Origin: UBA10908 sp964608965
GTDB lineage: Bacteria; Bacillota; Clostridia; Peptostreptococcales; Anaerovoracaceae
DNA: 64,000 bases
Direction: 5' to 3'
NCBI GenBank assembly: GCA_964608965.1
Contig: CAZSPZ010000006.1
Span: 1-64,000 of the forward strand
Part shown: one piece after another, positions 8,313 through 16,909 of the stretch
Numbering within the stretch: position 1 is the stretch's first letter
Layout: the number at the start of each line of letters is the position of its first letter
Notes under the pieces: generated by a model
The model's input: only the letters and a program-made list of their open reading frames with translations
The model's database searches: none
What the model was told of the DNA's origin: nothing
Position numbers and translations under genes: made by a program

Positions 8313-8790
8313 CGATGGTTACCTTTTTCATCTTTTGGTCTTCTATTGGTCTGTCCTGCCTGTTTCTGGGCACGCTTACAATTTTCTTTGCAACATCCAA
8401 TCCTTCTGTCAGGCAGCCGAAAGCCGCATATTGTCCGTTAAGGTACGGGGCATCACCTACCATGATAAAGAACTGCGAACCTGCAGAATCCGGATTGGCA
8501 GATCTGGCCATGGAAAGAACACCGGCCTTGTGGAATATATCATTTTTAAAGCCGTTGGAAGAGAATTCTCCTTTTATAGAATACCCCGGGCCACCCATAC
8601 CTGTTCCCGTGGGATCTCCCCCCTGAATCATAAATCCGGGTATGACTCTATGGAATATTATCCCGTCGTAAAACCCTTCTTTAATGAGCTTTTCGAAATT
8701 TGCAACTGTTTCCGGTGCCAAGTCCGGATAGAGTTCCGCCTTCATGATCTCGCCGTTTTCCATTTCTATGGTTACGATTTTCTTAGACAT
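8299..8790 (-). CDS. Cyclophilin-type peptidyl-prolyl isomerase
   Basis: A 163-residue cytosolic cyclophilin, without a signal peptide, that accelerates proline isomerisation in folding proteins. The active-site motifs are FHRVIPGFMIQGGDPTGTG, the SMARSANPDSAGSQFFI stretch and LNGQYAAFGCL. It starts just 3 bases after the proS stop and overlaps the M23 gene, so it is embedded in the proS-ppi-M23-cysS transcription unit. Confidence 0.93.
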   Translation of the reverse strand: MSKKIVTIEMENGEIMKAELYPDLAPETVANFEKLIKEGFYDGIIFHRVIPGFMIQGGDPTGTGMGGPGYSIKGEFSSNGFKNDIFHKAGVLSMARSANPDSAGSQFFIMVGDAPYLNGQYAAFGCLTEGLDVAKKIVSVPRNRQDRPIEDQKMKKVTIDEIS

Positions 8791-8793
8791 CTC

Positions 8794-10527
8794 CTACCCT
8801 CTTTTCTCTGCGTTGACTAAATTGATGGCATCAGTAATTGCCTCTTGGATATTCTTTTCAAAATTACCGGATTCTCGTCTGAGTTTATACTCGACCATTC
8901 CTTCCGATGCACGTTTACCTACTGTTATCCTGATTGGAAAACCGAGTAAATCCGCATCTTTGAATTTGACTCCCGGGCGTTCATCCCTGTCATCAAGACA
9001 AACTTCCAACCCGGCTTTTGTTAATTCCCGATAAATTGTTTCGGCTACTTTTGTTTGCGTCTCGTCTTTCATGTTTACCTGTACGAGCATCACATGATAT
9101 GGCGCAAGAGAAACCGGCCAAATGATGCCGTTTTCATCGTGGTGCTGTTCCACGACAGCAGCCATCGTTCTGGTGACGCCAATTCCGTAACAGCCCATGA
9201 CGATAGGATGTTCCTGCATATTTTCGTCTTTGTAATATGCATGCATGGATTCAGAATATTTTGTGCCCAGTTTAAAAACCTGTCCTACTTCAATACCCCT
9301 TGCCGTTTTTACAGGTGCTCCGCAAACAGGGCAGGGATCACCTTTCTGCAAAAGCTTCAAATCCACAACCATATCCGCAGTGTAATCTCTGTTAAAGTTT
9401 ACATTTTTTAAATGGTAATTTTCCTTGCATGCACCGGCGCACATGTTTTTAGCTGCCACCAGTTCGCTGTCCACAATGATTTTGCAATCGTGCAGTCCTA
9501 CAGGACCGGTAAATCCACCCACGCAGCCCGTCGCATCGTGCATTGCGGTTTCATCCGCAAATTCCAAAGCAAATTCCGGGACATTCAAAGCGTTGATCAA
9601 TTTGATTTTATTAAGCTGACGGTCTCCTCTTATAAATACTGCAACAAATTCTGAGTTTTGCCCCTCGCCCTTATAAACGGAAAACAGCAATGCTTTTATT
9701 GTCTTATTTTGGGGCAGGCCTAGAAAGTCGGCTACGGCTTCTATAGTTTTTGTGCCGGGTGTATATACTTCTTCCATGGGCAATTCAGATTCGGCAGGCA
9801 TCGCCTCGTCTTGGAATAAAGCTCTTTCGGAAGTGGCCGCCATGTCACAACTTTCGCAATAAATTATTTCGCTTTCCCCTATTTCGGAAAGGGCGCAAAA
9901 CTCGTGGGAATTGCTTCCTCCGATGGCACCTGTGTCTGCCTCGACCGGCCGGTAAATAAGCTTGCAGCGGTCAAATACTTTTTTGTAGGCGTCGTACATA
10001 TCCTGATAGCTTTTTGTCAGACCTTCTTCATCTTTGTCGAAGGAATAAGCATCCTTCATGATAAACTCGCGACTTCTGATAAGGCCGAATCTCGGTCTTG
10101 CTTCATCCCTGTACTTTGTCTGTATTTGATAAAGGTTGAAAGGAAGTTGTCTGTAAGAGCTTACATTTTGGCGCACGGTATCGGTAAACACTTCTTCATG
10201 CGTAGGCCCCAGACAAAAGTCTCTTTCATTTCTGTCTTTAAGTCTCCATAATTCCGGCCCATACGCAAACCATCGACCGGACTCCTGCCACAGTTCTGCA
10301 GGCTGAACTGCAGACATAAGAATTTCCTGCGCTCCGGCAGTATCCATTTCTTCTCTTACTATGCTCTCTATTTTTCGAAGAGTTCTGATGCCTAAAGGTA
10401 GAAACCCGTATACTCCCGATACCAGCTTCCTGATCATTCCGGCTCGAAGCAGCAATATATGGCTGGCGATTTCTGCTTCTGCGGGTACTTCCCTTAAAGT
10501 GTGTAGATACATATTCGATGCTTTCAT
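8794..10527 (-). CDS. proS: Prolyl-tRNA synthetase (bacterial, editing-domain type)
   Basis: Class II synthetase of 577 residues charging tRNA-Pro. Motif 1 lies around GFLPLGIRTLRKIESIVREEMD, motif 2 around YRDEARPRFGLIRSREFIMKDAY, and an editing insertion of the INS/YbaK type occupies about residues 225-400, after which motif 3 GCYGIGVTRTMAAVVEQ and the anticodon domain follow. The start ATG 10527 follows AAGGAAG; twelve more in-frame codons upstream are unlikely. Its place between ispDF and the cyclophilin differs from the B. subtilis order. Confidence 0.95.
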   Translation of the reverse strand: MKASNMYLHTLREVPAEAEIASHILLLRAGMIRKLVSGVYGFLPLGIRTLRKIESIVREEMDTAGAQEILMSAVQPAELWQESGRWFAYGPELWRLKDRNERDFCLGPTHEEVFTDTVRQNVSSYRQLPFNLYQIQTKYRDEARPRFGLIRSREFIMKDAYSFDKDEEGLTKSYQDMYDAYKKVFDRCKLIYRPVEADTGAIGGSNSHEFCALSEIGESEIIYCESCDMAATSERALFQDEAMPAESELPMEEVYTPGTKTIEAVADFLGLPQNKTIKALLFSVYKGEGQNSEFVAVFIRGDRQLNKIKLINALNVPEFALEFADETAMHDATGCVGGFTGPVGLHDCKIIVDSELVAAKNMCAGACKENYHLKNVNFNRDYTADMVVDLKLLQKGDPCPVCGAPVKTARGIEVGQVFKLGTKYSESMHAYYKDENMQEHPIVMGCYGIGVTRTMAAVVEQHHDENGIIWPVSLAPYHVMLVQVNMKDETQTKVAETIYRELTKAGLEVCLDDRDERPGVKFKDADLLGFPIRITVGKRASEGMVEYKLRRESGNFEKNIQEAITDAINLVNAEKRG

Positions 10528-10569
10528 AATATCTTTCTTCCTTTTACTGAGATTATATATCAAAAAAGT

Positions 10570-11685
10570 TTATCTTGTAATAGTGGCAACTGCGGTGGAA
10601 GACATTCCTTCCATTCTGCCCACAAAACCCAAACCTTCTTGTGTCGTCGCTTTTATACTCACGGAAGCCATATTCAAGTTTAGCGCTGAGGCTATTTGCT
10701 TTCGCATTTCTTCTGTGTAAGGCGCGATTTTAGGTTGTTCGCAGGCAAGTGTAGCATCAATAAAAGAGATTGTAAAGCCTTCCCCTTCTATGAGCTCGCG
10801 CGTGCGAGCCAATAAATCCATGCCTGCCATGCCTTTATATGCATTATCGTTATCGGGGAAATGCTTTCCTATATCGCCCATCGCTGCTGCGCCAAGAAGC
10901 GCATCGGCGATGGAATGTACGATTACATCTGCGTCGCTATGGCCCAAAAGTCCTTTTTCATAAGGAATTTTTACGCAGCCCAGCCACAATTCCCGGCCGA
11001 AAACCAATCGGTGCACATCGTAGCCAAAGCCGGTCCTGAATTCTCTGGGTAAGTCCTCTTTTGTTGTGACTTTTATGTTTGTGTAACTGCCCGGCACAAT
11101 CGCCACCTTCATTCCCAAATGTTCCAAAAGAGAAGCTTCGTCCGTCACACTAATATCTTCGGCTAACGCTTTTTCAAAAGCTTCCATCAGCAGTTTTTTC
11201 TCAAAACCTTGAGGAGTCTGAACTTGGAAGAGTTCCGAGCGATCCAGCGTCCTGTCTTTTGTTCTTATCGTAGCTTTAGGGGGAACACACGGGATTGCGG
11301 CGCCATACTGAAGAACGCCCTGTATTACGTTTTGGATGATTTCCTGGCTTACAAACGGTCTGGCACCGTCGTGAACCAATACGATGTCTGTTTCAAGAGG
11401 AACCGCGGACAGACCTTTATATACTGAATCTTGACGGCGGCAACCACCTTCCGTAATGACTATCTCTTTTTCGGTATCGCCAAAATCTTTTACACGTACG
11501 CCAGAGCCTGGTTCTGTCACATAAACGACGCAATCCACTTCGCTGCAAGCCAAAAATACCCGAGTGGCCTTGATGGCCATTGGGATACCTTCGATTCTGA
11601 TATATTGTTTCAAAACGCTGCTGCCCATTCGATTCCCTGAACCGGCAGCAGCAATAATGACCGCTACTTTTTTGTTTGCAATCAT
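10570..11685 (-). CDS. ispDF: Bifunctional IspD/IspF (MEP pathway)
   Basis: A single 371-residue protein fuses 4-diphosphocytidyl-methylerythritol synthase (IspD, residues about 1-210) to methylerythritol cyclodiphosphate synthase (IspF, about 215-371), steps 3 and 5 of the non-mevalonate isoprenoid route. IspD shows AAAGSGNRMG and VLVHDGARPFV; IspF shows GYDVHRL, LGHSDADVIVHSIADALLGA and a C-terminal ATTQEGLGF. The intermediate kinase IspE is not in the window. ATG 11685 has AGAGGG 7 bases upstream. In many Firmicutes ispD and ispF are adjacent separate genes at this location; here they are fused. Confidence 0.94.
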   Translation of the reverse strand: MIANKKVAVIIAAAGSGNRMGSSVLKQYIRIEGIPMAIKATRVFLACSEVDCVVYVTEPGSGVRVKDFGDTEKEIVITEGGCRRQDSVYKGLSAVPLETDIVLVHDGARPFVSQEIIQNVIQGVLQYGAAIPCVPPKATIRTKDRTLDRSELFQVQTPQGFEKKLLMEAFEKALAEDISVTDEASLLEHLGMKVAIVPGSYTNIKVTTKEDLPREFRTGFGYDVHRLVFGRELWLGCVKIPYEKGLLGHSDADVIVHSIADALLGAAAMGDIGKHFPDNDNAYKGMAGMDLLARTRELIEGEGFTISFIDATLACEQPKIAPYTEEMRKQIASALNLNMASVSIKATTQEGLGFVGRMEGMSSTAVATITR

Positions 11686-11698
11686 AGGCAAACCCTCT

Positions 11699-12823
11699 TT
11701 ATTGGAAAGGTTTCGGCTTTGCAAATATCATTCGTCCCGCCGATGTCTGCAGCACGCTTGTCACCGTGGCTTCTATTGTTTGACCGATATATCTTTTCCC
11801 GTCTTCCACGACAATCATCGTGCCGTCATCCAGATATGCGACCCCTTGGTTGTTTTCTTTTCCCTCTTTGACGAGGAACAACTGCATATCTTCGCCCGGA
11901 AGCACCACGGGTTTTAACGAATTCGTGAGCTCGTTGATATTTAGAACACCAACTCCTTTTAATGCGGCAACTTTATTTAAATTGAAGTCGTTTGTAACCA
12001 CAACTCCCTTCATAATCTGTGCCAGCTTTAAGAGTTTGACATCCACTTCGGGAATATCATCCAATGCCTTTTCTGTATCCGTATTGTATATTTCTATGCC
12101 ATAGTCCCCTTGAATTTTATTGAGAACATCCAAACCGCGACGCCCCCGATTGCGCTTAAGCGTATCAGAGGAATCCGCAATGTGGCGGAGCTCCACCAGT
12201 ACGAACTCAGGAATCACGATATTACCTTCTATAAATCCGGTTTTCATGACATCTGCGATTCTGCCGTCGATAATGACGCTGGTATCTAAAATTTTCGGGG
12301 CAGCAGTTCTTGCTTTACCCTTGCCTTTTGCTGTTTGATCTTTTTGAGACAATCCTGATAGCCATGCGGGTCTTGCATCTTCTCCGCTTTTTTTGCGAGA
12401 AATACTCACGCCTAAAGATCCGAAGAAGAAGTACAGCAAAGTCGATAGAATAGTGTTGATATACGCTGTTTGCAACACCTCGATCCCATTAATAATCTGC
12501 GAGACCAAGTAAGCGATAACAAGACCACATATCAGACCTATTGCTGCCGGCAACATCTCGTTGGCCGGAATTTTTAAAATATCCGACTCGATGTTTTTGG
12601 CAATTTTTTCGCCTCGTTTTCGAAGTACCGCGTAAAAATAAAAGAAAAAAAGTCCGAATATCCATACGAGCACAAAAGAAATTAATGTCTTTTCGCTGTA
12701 TGTCATAGCCCATTTCTCTCCCCATTTTGCGGCGAGATCCTGGTTTAGAAGAAAAATCGATACTCCATAACCAAACAGCATCCCACACAGAGTAAAAACC
12801 GCGCGAAACACCTTATTTAACAA
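11699..12823 (-). CDS. YacL-type membrane PIN-TRAM protein
   Basis: A 374-residue protein with four N-terminal membrane segments (residues about 5-140), a PIN nuclease-fold domain starting ILDTSVIIDGRIADV (about 172) with conserved acidic residues, and a C-terminal TRAM RNA-binding domain (about 310-370). The family sits at this locus in Firmicutes, next to ispD; its RNA target is unknown. The start is TTG 12823, and the ribosome site is an unbroken run of nine G. The PIN/TRAM pair suggests RNA cleavage near the membrane (inference). Confidence 0.88.
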   Translation of the reverse strand: MLNKVFRAVFTLCGMLFGYGVSIFLLNQDLAAKWGEKWAMTYSEKTLISFVLVWIFGLFFFYFYAVLRKRGEKIAKNIESDILKIPANEMLPAAIGLICGLVIAYLVSQIINGIEVLQTAYINTILSTLLYFFFGSLGVSISRKKSGEDARPAWLSGLSQKDQTAKGKGKARTAAPKILDTSVIIDGRIADVMKTGFIEGNIVIPEFVLVELRHIADSSDTLKRNRGRRGLDVLNKIQGDYGIEIYNTDTEKALDDIPEVDVKLLKLAQIMKGVVVTNDFNLNKVAALKGVGVLNINELTNSLKPVVLPGEDMQLFLVKEGKENNQGVAYLDDGTMIVVEDGKRYIGQTIEATVTSVLQTSAGRMIFAKPKPFQ

Positions 12824-12830
12824 TTTATAT

Positions 12831-12839
12831 CCCCCCCCC
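12831..12839 (-). other. G9 homopolymer at the ribosome binding site of the YacL-type gene
   Basis: On the minus strand AGGGGGGGGGATATAAATTG gives nine consecutive G residues ending 7 bases before the TTG start. There is no other plausible ribosome site. Runs of this length are prone to slippage, and a length change here would shift ribosome-site spacing without touching the reading frame. Confidence 0.8.
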
Positions 12840-12852
12840 TTTCATATTTAAT

Positions 12853-12882
12853 TGTATATGATGCACTCAGGTAATCGTCCAA
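12853..12882 (-). promoter_or_regulatory. Weak promoter candidate before the YacL-type gene
   Basis: TTGGAC (12877-12882) and TATACA (12853-12858) are 18 bases apart in the 74-base gap after carD. The -35 match is poor, so transcription may simply read through from carD. Confidence 0.3.
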
Positions 12883-12897
12883 AGCAGTCCGAGATTG

Positions 12898-13371
12898 TTA
12901 TACCGCCTCGTCGATCATTGCAATTGCCTCAGTCTCGCTAAACTCTTTTGTGAGAACAATCTCACTCACCAGTATTTGTCTGGCATTGGCCAGCATTTTT
13001 TTCTCGCCGGTGGAAAGTTTTTTAATTCTGTCTACACGAATGAGGTTTCTGACTACTTCTGCAACTTCTAAAATATCGCCGCTTTTTAGCTTTTCCATGT
13101 TCTCTCTAAACCGGCGATTCCAGTTTTCGTCCATTTCGGTTGATCCCTCGCGTAAAAGTTTATAAACTTCATCTACCTTATCCGAGGAGACTATGGGTCT
13201 TATGCCCACCTGGTCGGAATTTGCCACGGGAATCATAACCTGCATGTTGCCATAAGGAATATGCAAAATATAATACGACCTTGTTTCGCCCAAGACCTCT
13301 TTGTTTTCTATATTCTCTATGATTCCGGCACCGTGCATAGGATACACGACTTTATCTCCGATTACAAACAT
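12898..13371 (-). CDS. CarD/CdnL-family RNA polymerase-binding regulator
   Basis: A 157-residue protein with an N-terminal Tudor-like domain (FVIGDKVVYPMHGAGIIENIE, residues 2-60) that contacts the RNA polymerase beta subunit in this family and a C-terminal helical domain (about 70-157). Family members stabilise open promoter complexes, mainly at rRNA and housekeeping promoters. ATG 13371 is preceded by AGGAGGG; the longer frame to 13422 runs through the promoter and is rejected. Two promoter-like sequences lie upstream, so it is probably the first gene of the carD-yacL-ispDF-proS unit. Confidence 0.92.
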   Translation of the reverse strand: MFVIGDKVVYPMHGAGIIENIENKEVLGETRSYYILHIPYGNMQVMIPVANSDQVGIRPIVSSDKVDEVYKLLREGSTEMDENWNRRFRENMEKLKSGDILEVAEVVRNLIRVDRIKKLSTGEKKMLANARQILVSEIVLTKEFSETEAIAMIDEAV

Positions 13372-13389
13372 AAATTCCCTCCTGACCAT

Positions 13390-13418
13390 ATTATATATGC
13401 CGGGAGGTGAATAGTCAA
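13390..13418 (-). promoter_or_regulatory. Proximal SigA-type promoter of carD
   Basis: TTGACT (13413-13418), a 17-base spacer and a perfect TATAAT (13390-13395), 19 bases before the start codon. The predicted transcript starts close to the AGGAGGG site, so the leader would be short. Confidence 0.75.
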
Positions 13419-13437
13419 CCAAACAAAAATAAATGGT

Positions 13438-13466
13438 AGTTTATCATACGATAATATGCATGTCAA
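13438..13466 (-). promoter_or_regulatory. Distal promoter of carD
   Basis: A perfect TTGACA (13461-13466) overlaps the stop codon of the histidine kinase gene and is followed 17 bases later by TAAACT (13438-13443). With the proximal copy it makes tandem promoters about 48 bases apart. Confidence 0.6.
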
Positions 13467-14947
13467 TAGGAAATTTCACAGTTCATCATAAACCAGAAAA
13501 CACTGCCCTTTCCCTCTTCGCTTTCCACTCCGAATTCAGCATTGTGCAGCTGTAATATCTCTTTTGTGATTGAAAGTCCCAGCCCGGATCCACCCGACAG
13601 TACCCTGCTGTTTTGCTTGCTGGCTCTGTGATAACGATTCCATATGTTCTCTAATTCCGGAGCAGGAATGCCAATACCTTTATCAATGACAGAGAGTTTC
13701 ATTTTGCCGTTTTCCGCTTCGATTGTAACTTTTATATCTTTTATTTGACCGCTGTATTGAACGGAATTCGATATAAGATTATAGAGCACCTGAGAAAGCC
13801 TTCGCTCGTCACCATGAACAATAACATTTCCGGGTATTCGATTGAATTCAAAGGTATAGCCTTCCTGTTCTTCCAACACCTTATATGTAGATAAGACTCC
13901 CTCTGTCAACTTTTGTATATCCACAGGGTTTTTCTTCATGACATCCACCCCGGATTGTATTTTAGAAAGCGTCAATATATCACCGACCAGTGCATCCAGC
14001 CGGTCAGCCTCTTCTACAATAACCCCCAAATGTTCATTTCTTTTCGCTTCGTTGTTGCCGGATATATCCCGTACAAGCTCGGCGTACGACTTTACCATGG
14101 TGAGCGGTGTCCTAAGGTCGTGGGAGACATTTGCCAACAAATCTTTCTGGAGATTGTCTGCCTTTGAAAGTTCCTCGGCAGTATACGTCAGCGTGTTTGC
14201 CAAATCGTTTATTTCGGTGTAATGGCCACCTTCAAACGTAACGTTGTAATTTCCTTCTGCCAACAATTCCGCTTTATTTTTGATATTCGTTAAAGGTTTT
14301 GACAGTCTTGTCGAAAGCCAGAAGGCCAATATTCCTGCGATTGTCAAAGATACGACAGTCACAAGCAAAAGCTGACGCGCAAGGATATTTACCGTGGTAT
14401 CCACAGGGTAAAGAGGGGCAAACGCATAGATGAATAAGTCTTCTCTATAGCTACTTTCTGCAATGGATGCATAGACTAAGGTTTTACTTTTGCGGCCTTG
14501 ATCCTCGACATAAAAATGAATCGTTCCGTCCGTGCTGGAAAGAACCAATTCTTTTGCCTTTTCCATTTCCGCCGCCCCGCCAACAAACATTCGTCCCGGC
14601 CCATCCGCTTGAATCGAAGAAGTGATGCGCAGCAATCCGTCTGCCGTTTCAAGGTAGAAATAAGTATCATTCTCAAAAGAAAGTTCCCAAATTTCCGCAT
14701 AAAGGGCGTCCAAATCTAAAATTTCACTTTGCGAATAGGTTTTACCAAGAGCGTTCACCATGAACTTTACTTGTTTCTGCATAGAAACTTCATAATAAGA
14801 ATTTAAAAAAGCAATTTGGAGAAGCCATAAAATCGCCATAAGTGATACAGCAAAAAGCACAAAATACAAGGTCAGCTTAAACTTTAAACTCCTTGGGTCA
14901 ATGCTGTGTTTTGTTTTTCCGGTTTCGCTGCCTACATTAATCCTCAA
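13463..14947 (-). CDS. Membrane sensor histidine kinase
   Basis: A 494-residue kinase with two membrane helices (about residues 25-50 and 190-215) flanking an extracytoplasmic sensor region of about 140 residues, then a HAMP linker, a HisKA box DLLANVSHDLRTPLTMVKSY with the phospho-accepting His, and a HATPase domain with the N box LYNLISNSVQYS, DKGIGIP and GGSGLGLSI. It phosphorylates the adjacent response regulator; genes overlap by 11 bases. The start is a TTG with a weak site, so the N terminus is uncertain by some residues. Being next to an ABC efflux module suggests it senses a toxic compound or envelope stress. Confidence 0.9.
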   Translation of the reverse strand: MRINVGSETGKTKHSIDPRSLKFKLTLYFVLFAVSLMAILWLLQIAFLNSYYEVSMQKQVKFMVNALGKTYSQSEILDLDALYAEIWELSFENDTYFYLETADGLLRITSSIQADGPGRMFVGGAAEMEKAKELVLSSTDGTIHFYVEDQGRKSKTLVYASIAESSYREDLFIYAFAPLYPVDTTVNILARQLLLVTVVSLTIAGILAFWLSTRLSKPLTNIKNKAELLAEGNYNVTFEGGHYTEINDLANTLTYTAEELSKADNLQKDLLANVSHDLRTPLTMVKSYAELVRDISGNNEAKRNEHLGVIVEEADRLDALVGDILTLSKIQSGVDVMKKNPVDIQKLTEGVLSTYKVLEEQEGYTFEFNRIPGNVIVHGDERRLSQVLYNLISNSVQYSGQIKDIKVTIEAENGKMKLSVIDKGIGIPAPELENIWNRYHRASKQNSRVLSGGSGLGLSITKEILQLHNAEFGVESEEGKGSVFWFMMNCEISY

Positions 14948-15611
14948 ATTTATAACCTATTCCGCGCACGGTTGCGACTTTATCCCTGTATGGACCAAGC
15001 CTGCCTCGAAGATTCTTTATATGGGTGTCAATCGTTCGGTCGTCGCCGAAAAAATCATAACCCCATATATCTCGCAGCAACTTATCTCTGGACATTGCGA
15101 TATTTCTGTTTTGAATAAGGTACAAAAGCAATTCGTACTCTTTTAAAGTCAACTCAGCCTTTTCCCCATCTACGGTGACAGTCCTGCCTGCGGCGTTCAC
15201 CACCAGGCCTCCGGAGATAAATTGCGTCGCATTCAATTCTTCGCTGCTTCGATTTTTGCGGGCGAGAACGGCAGTGATCCGTGCCATCAATTCTTTGGGG
15301 CTGAAAGGTTTCACCACATAATCGTCTATACCCAGCTCAAAGCCAAAAAGTTTGTCGTATTCCTCGCCCCTTGCGGAGAGCATAATGACGGGGATATCTT
15401 TTCCCTTCTTGATCTCCTTGCAAGCCGTAAATCCATCTAACTTGGGCATCATGATATCCATTACAATCAAGTCAAAATCATCCTTTAACGCGATAGACAC
15501 AGCCTCCATGCCATCCGAGGCTTCGACCACGTCATGATGGTTGAATTCCGCATATTCCCGGATAACCGCTCTTATTTTTGCTTCGTCATCCACTACTAAT
15601 ATTTTAGCCAT
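14937..15611 (-). CDS. OmpR/PhoB-family response regulator
   Basis: A 224-residue regulator with a receiver domain (ILVVDDEAKIR, phospho-acceptor Asp in LIVMDIMMPKLDG, KPFSPKEL) and a C-terminal winged-helix DNA-binding domain (LTLKEYELLLYLIQN, SRDKLLRDIWGYDF, TIDTHIKNLRGRLG). AGAGG lies 6 bases before ATG 15611. It overlaps the downstream kinase gene. The preceding ABC genes are the obvious candidate target. No confident -35/-10 pair was found in the 101-base gap before it, although a TACAAT is present. Confidence 0.93.
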   Translation of the reverse strand: MAKILVVDDEAKIRAVIREYAEFNHHDVVEASDGMEAVSIALKDDFDLIVMDIMMPKLDGFTACKEIKKGKDIPVIMLSARGEEYDKLFGFELGIDDYVVKPFSPKELMARITAVLARKNRSSEELNATQFISGGLVVNAAGRTVTVDGEKAELTLKEYELLLYLIQNRNIAMSRDKLLRDIWGYDFFGDDRTIDTHIKNLRGRLGPYRDKVATVRGIGYKFED

Positions 15612-15674
15612 ACCATACCTCTTTCTTTGATTTTATTGTACCGGTCAAGTATGTTGAACGTGTGAATATAAGAT

Positions 15675-15706
15675 AAAAACGGTATGAAACGCTTCGTCTC
15701 ATACCG
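15675..15706 (-). terminator. Rho-independent terminator after the first adaptor gene
   Basis: CGGTATGA/TCATACCG (15680-15706, with an inner ACG/CGT extension) is followed on the minus strand by TTTTT. It ends the ABC efflux transcript 7 bases after the adaptor stop and separates it from the two-component genes. Confidence 0.8.
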
Positions 15707-15712
15707 CTGTCG

Positions 15713-16804
15713 CTATCTCTTCTCTTTTATCCTTACCCCGTCTCCGATGGCTGTGGAGGGGGAAATAATCACTTGCATCCCTTCCGATAAACCTTCCATT
15801 ATTTCGGTATAATCTTCGCCTTCCAGGCCGATGTCCACCGGCGTCAGAACTGCTTTCCCCATTTTTTCAACATAGACATAGTTTTTATCTTCGATGGTAA
15901 ACAGAGAATTCTCGGGAACCGAAAGGACCTGCGTTCTCTCCGCCACGACGATTTGGACGTCTACACTGCTACCCAATCTTGGCGTAACATCCTTAGGCAC
16001 AGCTACTTCGACCAAGACGCGCTTCTGTGCGATTCCCAGCGAAGAGATGTAATCAGTGGCCTTTATGGAAACCTTGCTGACATTGGCTCTGTCGGTAATC
16101 AAATCCTCTTCTGCATATACGGAAGCTTTCATGCCGACAGCGAGCAAATCCGCATCGGTAGAGATAAGGTGCAGCGAAACAATACGATCATCCACCCCGC
16201 CTACTTCTGCAAGAGGTATTCCCGAGCCCGCCGTTTCGCCTTCCTTTACATAAATCGCCGTCACAACGCCCGCTATGGGTGAAGTAATACCGTCTGCGGC
16301 GGTTGCAATGGAAACGCTTTGGGCGGAATAGCCCAGGGCGGACAATTGAGCTGACAGTTGCTGCGTTGCGGCAAGCGATTGACTGTAGGTTATATAACTT
16401 ATTGCTCCCTGTTCGTAAAGAATCTTGTTGTTGTCAGAAAGGTTTTTGGCGGCAGCGTATTGTGCGTATACACCTGCGGCTTGTGCTTTGATACCGGCGA
16501 CATCCGAAGCAGAAGAAAAATCCGAAAAAGAAATGAGCAAATCTCCTTCTTCTACTTTTTGTCCTTCTTCGACGAGGATTTCACCGATTGTACCTGAACC
16601 TTTTGCGCTGATGGTAACAGCGCTTTCGGATTCAACGCTTCCGGATTCTTCTACGATTTTGCGGATGTCACGCTGCGCAACTTCTCCCAACGTAACCTCT
16701 TCTCTCCCGGAGAGATAAGCACCCGCGGAACTTAAAAGGATGACCGTTATCGCTATTCCTGCAATGATCTTATTCTTTTTTGTCAATGTCTTAAGCTTTA
16801 TCAT
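15713..16804 (-). CDS. HlyD/MacA-like efflux adaptor (module 1)
   Basis: A membrane-anchored periplasmic-adaptor-type protein of 363 residues. It has an N-terminal hydrophobic helix (about residues 13-32), a biotinyl-lipoyl-like half motif GTIGEILVEEGQKVEEGDLLI, a short alpha-hairpin, the second lipoyl half (ITSPIAGVVTAIYVKEGETAGSG), a beta-barrel region and a membrane-proximal C terminus. In Gram-positives these partner MacB-like ABC exporters on the outer face. ATG 16804 follows GAGGAAGG. It follows the permease gene and precedes the two-component pair. Substrate unknown. Confidence 0.87.
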   Translation of the reverse strand: MIKLKTLTKKNKIIAGIAITVILLSSAGAYLSGREEVTLGEVAQRDIRKIVEESGSVESESAVTISAKGSGTIGEILVEEGQKVEEGDLLISFSDFSSASDVAGIKAQAAGVYAQYAAAKNLSDNNKILYEQGAISYITYSQSLAATQQLSAQLSALGYSAQSVSIATAADGITSPIAGVVTAIYVKEGETAGSGIPLAEVGGVDDRIVSLHLISTDADLLAVGMKASVYAEEDLITDRANVSKVSIKATDYISSLGIAQKRVLVEVAVPKDVTPRLGSSVDVQIVVAERTQVLSVPENSLFTIEDKNYVYVEKMGKAVLTPVDIGLEGEDYTEIMEGLSEGMQVIISPSTAIGDGVRIKEKR

Positions 16805-16824
16805 ATTTTGCCTTCCTCGCTCAT

Positions 16825-16853
16825 AGTTTAGCATAGGTCTACCTGAGCTTCAA
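16825..16853 (-). promoter_or_regulatory. Internal promoter candidate before the first adaptor gene
   Basis: TTGAAG (16848-16853), 17 bases, then TAAACT (16825-16830) preceded by TGC, an extended -10 feature. The leader would be only about 14 bases. Confidence 0.35.
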
Positions 16854-16909
16854 ATAATTTGTAAGAACCGTTTCATTGATATGTTTGCTTTTATAAATTT
16901 TGTCAGTCG

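Noticed and set aside
8155..8820. 221-residue plus-strand frame
   Set aside because: Covers the M23/cyclophilin overlap on the opposite strand; both minus-strand genes have full domain support.
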